This document shows, piece after piece, positions 5,245 through 9,602 of a stretch of 9,602 nt of DNA; the first letter of the stretch is position 1; the number at the start of each line of letters is the position of its first letter. Under the pieces are notes generated by a model that saw only the letters and a program-made list of their open reading frames with translations, was not told the origin of the DNA and searched no databases. The stretch comes from Akkermansiaceae bacterium (GTDB lineage: Bacteria; Verrucomicrobiota; Verrucomicrobiia; Verrucomicrobiales; Akkermansiaceae). Where the stretch lies: NCBI GenBank assembly GCA_011524615.1, contig WTJZ01000239.1, positions 1 to 9,602 of the forward strand. The letters are read 5' to 3'. Position numbers and translations under genes: made by a program.

Positions 5245-5340
5245 TTTAGTTGCACTAAGTAGGTACTAAAATGAACACCTTGTAAAGTTAAATATTTATA
5301 TGAACACTAAAAATGCGAACACTACTCTATACCGAATAGT
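5245..5340 (-). promoter_or_regulatory. recA upstream region with three GTGTTC direct half-sites
   Basis: On the minus strand GTGTTC occurs at 5317-5322, 5302-5307 and 5273-5278. The first two sit in the longer repeat TAGTGTTC, spaced exactly 15 bp. TATAAA lies right after the second copy and could be a -10 element; no good -35 is seen, and the upstream half-site occupies that position. GTTC-type half-sites are typical LexA contacts in several phyla, so SOS control of recA is plausible. The spacing here (GTTC-N11-GTTC) is not the alphaproteobacterial N7 spacing, and no GAAC partner forms a tight palindrome. Confidence 0.5.
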
Positions 5341-5370
5341 AAAAACGAGAGGGCTTAGGAAGCCCTTCTC
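5341..5370 (-). terminator. Rho-independent terminator overlapping the murJ stop codon
   Basis: On the minus strand AGGGCTT-CCT-AAGCCCT forms a 7-bp stem with a 3-nt loop. It extends to about 10 bp with one bulged A (GAGA...TCTC) and is followed by GTTTTTAC. The last four codons and the stop of murJ lie within the hairpin. Confidence 0.78.
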
Positions 5371-6989
5371 ATGTAACTCTTAAGTTCAGCAAGGGAGGTC
5401 GCCTTGAGTAGGATAGACGCTATTGCATAGACAACGAGCCCTCCTGTGATGATCACGCCCAGAGCGCAGACGCGTTGAATCACCGCCCCTGAGATCCAGT
5501 CGGCACAAAAGTGCGAAGCGGGTAACAGAATCAATGCCATCGCGACCGACGCCCCCACAACCCGTGCTAACTTAGCCAACAAGGCTGGCGACACATGGAA
5601 GAACCCTCTGAGCCCTAGGAAGAGTAAGATCACATTCACCCAACCCGCAACACTCGTCGCAATACCAAGGCCAACATGCTTCATGCTAGGGAAGAGGAGG
5701 AAGCTCAGCACGATGTTCACTACCACCATCACGATACCATATTGCATCGGGCGCTTCGTATCCTTCTGGGCAAAGAAGCCCGCCTGCAGAACCCGAATCA
5801 GCACATACGCAGGTAGCCCGAGCGCAAAGGCACAGAGCACCTTGGCAGTCTCGACCACACTCTCATCACTATAGTTCCCATAGCCGAGCGTCGCCTTGAT
5901 CAGGTCGTAGGGTATTACCCCGAGAGCGATCGCCGCTGGGATGGTGAGCAGGAGGGCGATCTTGATCCCATTCCCGAGACTTTCACGCGCTGCATCCCAG
6001 TCCTGCGCCCCGACTTGGCGGCTAATGGTTGGGAGCAGAGAGACGCCTAATGCGATCCCAATCATCCCCAGGGGGAATTGGTTCAGACGATCCGCATAGT
6101 AGAGATAACTGATTGCATTCTCATGCGTCGAAGCGATCTGAGTGCCGATGAGTAGGTTAATCTGCTGTACACTCGCGGCCGCCACCCCTGGAACCATTAG
6201 GCTGAAGAGTTGCCTCATCTTAGGAGTGAGACGCGGCATGGTGAGTCTGATCTGGATTCCCTGCCGCTTCACGCCATAGAAGAGCACGCCCATCTGAGCC
6301 CAGCCAGCCACAAAGATACACCATGATAGCACCATCGTCATCTGTCGCTGTTGCTCGATATCATTAAACCAAATCCACACAAATCCTAGTAGAAGAAGGA
6401 CATTTAATAAGACAGGGGCAAAAGCCGCGATCGCAAACTTCTTCCACGTATTGAGCACCCCACTCAACTGCGCTCCTAGCGCCATGCAGAGGAGATAACA
6501 GAACATGATACGCCCCATCTCCACAGTGTGCTCGAACTTCTCTCCACCTGTCGGGTTGACGATCTGGCTGCCGATCCACTTCCACGTACGCCCATTCTGG
6601 AGCCCCTCTAGGCCCCACGAAGTCATCTCACCAAACCCGTCCAAAAACCCCGGCACAAAGAAGGCCATAAACCACTTCATCCCACCAATGATGACGAGGC
6701 TACTCACGCCTAGAATCGCCACTAGCCAAGAGAATGCCAAGGAAGCAAACTGATCAGCCTCGTACTTCTCCTCCTGTTCTACGGTCTGACCATATATCGG
6801 GACAAAGGCAGAATTAAACGCCCCCTCCCCAAAGATACGACGCCCCATATTAGGAAAACGAAAGGCGGAGAAAAACGCATCACTCGCTGCACACGGCCCA
6901 ATGATAATCCCTGTAATCTGATCTCGGACTAATCCCAGAACGCGGCTGATCAGGGTAAACCCCGATATCGTCATCATACTCCGTAACAT
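5355..6989 (-). CDS. murJ: Lipid II flippase MurJ (MviN family)
   Basis: MurJ moves undecaprenyl-linked peptidoglycan precursor across the inner membrane. The protein is a 544-residue polytopic MOP-superfamily transporter with about 14 hydrophobic segments. Family landmarks are the N-terminal SRVLGLVRD (15-23), FRFPNMGRRIFGEGAFNSAFVPIYG split over about 43-67 with the conserved arginines and the GEGAF motif, and YYADRLNQFPLGMIGIALG followed by SLLPTIS in the middle. An extra soluble stretch of about 30-40 residues (WGLEGLQNGRTWKWIGSQIV region) sits between the third and fourth membrane segments. The reading frame is open to an ATG at 7091, but the extra 34 residues are unlike the family. M-L-R-S-M-M-T-I-S-G-F-T-L at 6989 is the expected MurJ start, so that one is chosen. 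The gene is divergent from hom, and recA lies downstream behind a terminator. Confidence 0.93.
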   Translation of the reverse strand: MLRSMMTISGFTLISRVLGLVRDQITGIIIGPCAASDAFFSAFRFPNMGRRIFGEGAFNSAFVPIYGQTVEQEEKYEADQFASLAFSWLVAILGVSSLVIIGGMKWFMAFFVPGFLDGFGEMTSWGLEGLQNGRTWKWIGSQIVNPTGGEKFEHTVEMGRIMFCYLLCMALGAQLSGVLNTWKKFAIAAFAPVLLNVLLLLGFVWIWFNDIEQQRQMTMVLSWCIFVAGWAQMGVLFYGVKRQGIQIRLTMPRLTPKMRQLFSLMVPGVAAASVQQINLLIGTQIASTHENAISYLYYADRLNQFPLGMIGIALGVSLLPTISRQVGAQDWDAARESLGNGIKIALLLTIPAAIALGVIPYDLIKATLGYGNYSDESVVETAKVLCAFALGLPAYVLIRVLQAGFFAQKDTKRPMQYGIVMVVVNIVLSFLLFPSMKHVGLGIATSVAGWVNVILLFLGLRGFFHVSPALLAKLARVVGASVAMALILLPASHFCADWISGAVIQRVCALGVIITGGLVVYAIASILLKATSLAELKSYMRRAS

Positions 6990-7188
6990 ATCGCAAAAAG
7001 TGGTTGCTCCCAGTTCTCCAGAATTCGGAAAAATGTAAAGAGAAATGCTCCTCCTCGCCCCGCAAGAGAAGGAATCTAGGCCGCTCTGCATCAGAATGAA
7101 CTCCCCCTAGAGACCCCAAAAAGGCTTGGCTAGTCGATTACACAGAAGACGGTGCACCTTTTGGTTGCATCTTAATACGTGATTTGTC

Positions 7189-8502
7189 ATGACAGCGGTG
7201 ATGGCCAATCAAAAGATCAAAATCGGACTCGTAGGATTCGGAACTGTTGGAGTAGGTGTATGTAAGATACTCCAAGAACAAGCGACTCTCCTCGCTAACC
7301 GTTCGGGCGCTGAGTTCGAGGTGGTTAAGGTGGCAATGCGTGACACGACCAAGAAGCGTGACATCGAGCTCCCTGCTGGTGCCGCCACCACGGATTGGCA
7401 AGAGGTCGTCAATCATCCAGAGGTCGAGCTCGTCATCGAGCTCATGGGTGGCACAGGCATCGCGTTCGACGTCGTCTCCGCTGCTCTCAAGGCTGGCAAA
7501 CCTGTCATCACAGGAAATAAGGCCCTCCTCGCCGAACGAGGAGAAGAAGTCTTCGCGCTCTCCGCCGAGAATAATACCCCAATCTATTTCGAAGCTTCCG
7601 TCGCAGGGGGCATCCCGATCATCAAGACCATTCGTGAGGCCTTCGTCGGGAATAATGTCGCAAACCTCGCCGGCATCATCAACGGAACCTGTAACTACAT
7701 CCTAGAGCGTATGACCGAGGCGGGACTCAGCTACGACGTCGCGCTCAAAGAAGCAATGGATCTAGGTTATGCCGAAGCGGACCCGACCCTAGACATCAAC
7801 GGCTGGGACGCTGGGCACAAGGCGATTCTCCTCGGAGCAATGTCCTACGGATTCCTCCCAGCTCCACAGGACACGTACGTCACAGGCATCGAGAATGTCA
7901 AACTCGAGGACATCACCCTCGCAGATAAGCTCGGATACGCCATCAAGCTCATCTCCGTCGTCAAGCCAGCCTCCGAGCAAACCGTAGAGATCCGTACCCA
8001 GGCCTCCTTCGTACCTAAGTCACACCTCCTCGCCAAGGTCGATGGCGTCTTCAATGCGGTCGCGCTCAGTGGTGACGCCGTCGGTGACTCGTTCATCTAC
8101 GGACGTGGAGCAGGTGAAGGCCCGACCGCTACGGCAGTCGTCGCAGACCTCATCGATGCGGTGAAGAACCTCGGCACGGCTAATAAAGGGTTCCTCCCAT
8201 ACGATACGAGCTACTCCGTCGCTCCGATCGACGACACAGAGACCGCTTACTTCATCAGTATCGATGTCCAGGACGAGCCAGGTGTGATGGCTAAGATCAC
8301 CTCCCTCTTCAGCGATCGTGGCATCAGCTTCTCAGGTACGCACTCACATCTAGACCCTAATGCTCCAGATGCTGCCATGAATCACGTAAGCTTCATCACC
8401 CATGTGGCTAAGTACGGAGTCCTCAAGGCCGCTCTCGCTGACCTCGCAGATCTCGACTGTGTGACCTCAGAGCCAACACTCTACCGTGTAGAGTCCTTCT
8501 AG
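7189..8502 (+). CDS. hom: Homoserine dehydrogenase (monofunctional, with ACT domain)
   Basis: This cytosolic enzyme reduces aspartate semialdehyde to homoserine with NAD(P)H, the branch point towards threonine and methionine. Its 437 residues match the monofunctional class. In order: Rossmann nucleotide-binding GLVGFGTVGVGV (13-24); TGNKALLA (108-115); GGIPIIK (140-146); the GIINGTCNYIL signature (162-172); catalytic-domain LGYAEADPTLDINGWDAGHK (192-211, with Glu197, Asp207 and Lys211); and GRGAGEGPTATAV (305-317). A C-terminal ACT domain follows (about 352-430, with QDEPGVMAKIT), the usual site of threonine feedback inhibition. ATG at 7189 is used; ATG at 7201 (MANQKIKIG) is an equally plausible start because conservation begins there. 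The gene is GC-rich with many C-ending codons. No thrB or thrC is adjacent. The 199 bp between the murJ and hom starts hold no gene I can support. Confidence 0.96.
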   Translation: MTAVMANQKIKIGLVGFGTVGVGVCKILQEQATLLANRSGAEFEVVKVAMRDTTKKRDIELPAGAATTDWQEVVNHPEVELVIELMGGTGIAFDVVSAALKAGKPVITGNKALLAERGEEVFALSAENNTPIYFEASVAGGIPIIKTIREAFVGNNVANLAGIINGTCNYILERMTEAGLSYDVALKEAMDLGYAEADPTLDINGWDAGHKAILLGAMSYGFLPAPQDTYVTGIENVKLEDITLADKLGYAIKLISVVKPASEQTVEIRTQASFVPKSHLLAKVDGVFNAVALSGDAVGDSFIYGRGAGEGPTATAVVADLIDAVKNLGTANKGFLPYDTSYSVAPIDDTETAYFISIDVQDEPGVMAKITSLFSDRGISFSGTHSHLDPNAPDAAMNHVSFITHVAKYGVLKAALADLADLDCVTSEPTLYRVESF

Positions 8503-8522
8503 GACCTCTCTCTTCTGGTCTC

Positions 8523-8549
8523 ACCTCCGTCAGTCTCCTCTGCGGAGGT
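8523..8549 (+). other. Accessory hairpin before the hom terminator
   Basis: ACCTCCG (8523-8529) and CGGAGGT (8543-8549) form a perfect 7-bp stem with a 13-nt loop. It begins 21 bp after the hom stop codon and stands directly in front of the main terminator. No T-run follows it. It may protect the transcript end or help termination. Confidence 0.45.
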
Positions 8550-8551
8550 AC

Positions 8552-8592
8552 AAAAAAAATCCCCACGGGTTCGACCCATGGGGATTTTTTTT
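8552..8592. terminator. Bidirectional terminator between hom and the SPFH gene
   Basis: Eight A residues, TCCCCA-C-GGGT, loop TCG, ACCC-A-TGGGGA and eight T residues form a symmetric hairpin with one mismatch (C8566/A8578). The A-run and T-run are complementary, so either strand carries a GC stem followed by a U-tract. It serves hom from the left and the convergent SPFH gene, which stops 11 bp away, from the right. Confidence 0.93.
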
Positions 8593-8603
8593 AGCTCGGT
8601 GTA

Positions 8604-9512
8604 TTATTGCTCGAGATCGTCCATGCTCAGATTGAGGAATGGCACGGCACTCCCTCCGGTGAACTTAGGTAGCTTCCCATCCCATTGCTCGATCGTACGG
8701 AGCTGGATGAGCTCTGGGTTATTACGGAGAGCCTCCGCCTCACGCTTGATCGCATCAGCACGGGCGATCGATTCCTCCCTGATGGCATATGCCTTAGCGT
8801 CAGCCTCGAGGCGCTTCTTCTCATTCGCGGCTTCAGCTTGGATGATGCTACGCTCCTTCTCTTGCTTCGCACGGAGTGCTTCCTGCTCAGCCTTCACCTT
8901 TGCCTCGATCGCGGCATCGAACTCACGAGAGAAGCGGAAGTCAGTAATCGCAATGTTGTGAATCTCTACACACCCACTGAGTTCCTTCTGTGAGAGTGAC
9001 TTATTGATGAACTCCTTCATCTGCTGCTCTACCTTATCCTTCACGAGTGAGCGCTGAGTCACGAGCTCTTCTGCCGTGAATCCCGCGGTCACTGACTTCA
9101 GACACTCCTGAATCGCAGGATCAATGATCGTCTTCGCAAACACCTCACGAGGACCGATCTTTTGGTAAATCTGAGGCACCATTCCACCAACGAGAGAATA
9201 CTGCACATCGATCTTTGCAGAGACCGTCTGCAGATCCTTAGAGGCTGCCGTTGCCTCTGCACTCTCCTTACGCTGACGAATGTCAATCTGTGTCACCTGA
9301 TCCATCCCTGGGACACAAAAGTGGAGCCCCTCTGGTAAAGGAGTCTGGTTCACCTTACCTAGCGTCGCCTTCACCCCAGTCATCCCAGGCTCAACGATGA
9401 TAAACGCTCCCCTCAGCATGAAGAGAATCAGAATCCCCCCAAAGATGAGTGGAACAAACTTAATAATATTAGGAACCTGTGTCGGCACATCAACGGGGGT
9501 ACGATTTTGCAT
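8604..9512 (-). CDS. SPFH/Band 7 (prohibitin-like) membrane protein
   Basis: This 302-residue protein is of the prohibitin/HflC type, which oligomerises on the inner membrane and often modulates FtsH-like proteases or membrane microdomains. One membrane segment spans about residues 17-38 (IIKFVPLIFGGILILFML). The SPFH domain covers about 39-200, with IVEPGMTGVKATLGKV, LPEGLHFCVPGMDQV and VDxQYSL-like IDVQYSLV. A charged coiled coil spans about 200-265 (AKVKAEQEALRAKQEKER onward). The tail ends with a Gly-rich, hydrophobic GGSAVPFLNLSMDDLEQ. The ATG at 9510-9512 is chosen; an in-frame TTG at 9518 would add two residues. There is no partner hflK/hflC-type gene next to it inside the window, so which SPFH subfamily it serves is undecided. 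Confidence 0.88.
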   Translation of the reverse strand: MQNRTPVDVPTQVPNIIKFVPLIFGGILILFMLRGAFIIVEPGMTGVKATLGKVNQTPLPEGLHFCVPGMDQVTQIDIRQRKESAEATAASKDLQTVSAKIDVQYSLVGGMVPQIYQKIGPREVFAKTIIDPAIQECLKSVTAGFTAEELVTQRSLVKDKVEQQMKEFINKSLSQKELSGCVEIHNIAITDFRFSREFDAAIEAKVKAEQEALRAKQEKERSIIQAEAANEKKRLEADAKAYAIREESIARADAIKREAEALRNNPELIQLRTIEQWDGKLPKFTGGSAVPFLNLSMDDLEQ

Positions 9513-9602
9513 AGTCAATAAATGTGATTTAGAAGCAAGCTACGCATTCCGCACCAAATGGCAAGAGAACACAGCCCATTTCTTACTCCGATCCACGAAA
9601 AA

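Noticed and set aside
6990..7091. 34-residue N-terminal extension of MurJ from the ATG at 7091
   Set aside because: The residues show no conservation with MurJ starts, while M-L-R-S-M-M-T-I-S-G at 6989 fits the family start exactly.
7114..7166. CCAAAAAGG / CCTTTTGG inverted pair upstream of hom as attenuator or riboswitch
   Set aside because: The arms are short, unequal and 30+ nt apart, with no leader peptide or T-box features; no support for regulation.
9540..9602. 3' end of a further minus-strand gene at the right edge
   Set aside because: Two minus-strand frames are open to the edge, but the stretch is only about 20 codons and neither translation is recognisable.

Overview
The window looks like a piece of a Verrucomicrobiota chromosome, probably Opitutae-like. 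The reasons are a RecA with an Ala/Lys-rich N-terminal extension, a stand-alone RelE-fold protein, a prohibitin-type SPFH protein, and a GxxExxY protein with ACCACAGAT-type repeats. The placement rests on family memory, not on a search. Most genes are housekeeping genes with intact catalytic motifs, and most read on the minus strand; hom is the only plus-strand gene.

Layout from left to right. (1) 1-285: start of an agmatine deiminase-family gene (minus), cut by the window edge. It lies 45 bp downstream of an inositol monophosphatase-family gene (331-1077, minus), probably in one transcript. (2) 1214-1579: a RelE/ParE-fold protein without a partner gene (minus). (3) 1635-2515: the accessory island. 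It holds an AT-rich GxxExxY (PD-(D/E)XK) gene between 30-bp inverted repeats, followed by a second, internally deleted copy of the same cassette. Both copies carry the last codons of the neighbouring aminopeptidase gene, so the cassette and its flank were duplicated in tandem. (4) 2483-3781: Xaa-Pro aminopeptidase (minus). (5) 3875-4034: a third, non-coding 160-bp element with the same inverted ends, beside the recA terminator. (6) 4120-5235: recA (minus), with three GTGTTC half-sites upstream. (7) 5355-6989: murJ lipid II flippase (minus), whose terminator overlaps its stop codon. (8) 7189-8502: hom, homoserine dehydrogenase (plus), divergent from murJ. (9) 8604-9512: an SPFH/prohibitin-like membrane protein (minus), convergent with hom and sharing a bidirectional terminator with it.

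The core genes serve unrelated functions: DNA repair, peptidoglycan precursor export, Thr/Met synthesis, peptide turnover and membrane organisation. They do not form one pathway. The most unusual content is the repeat family, which appears as three inverted-repeat elements in about 2.4 kb. One encodes the GxxExxY protein, one is a deletion derivative carrying the ruined end of that gene, and one is non-coding. The duplicated pepP tail records a rearrangement around these elements.
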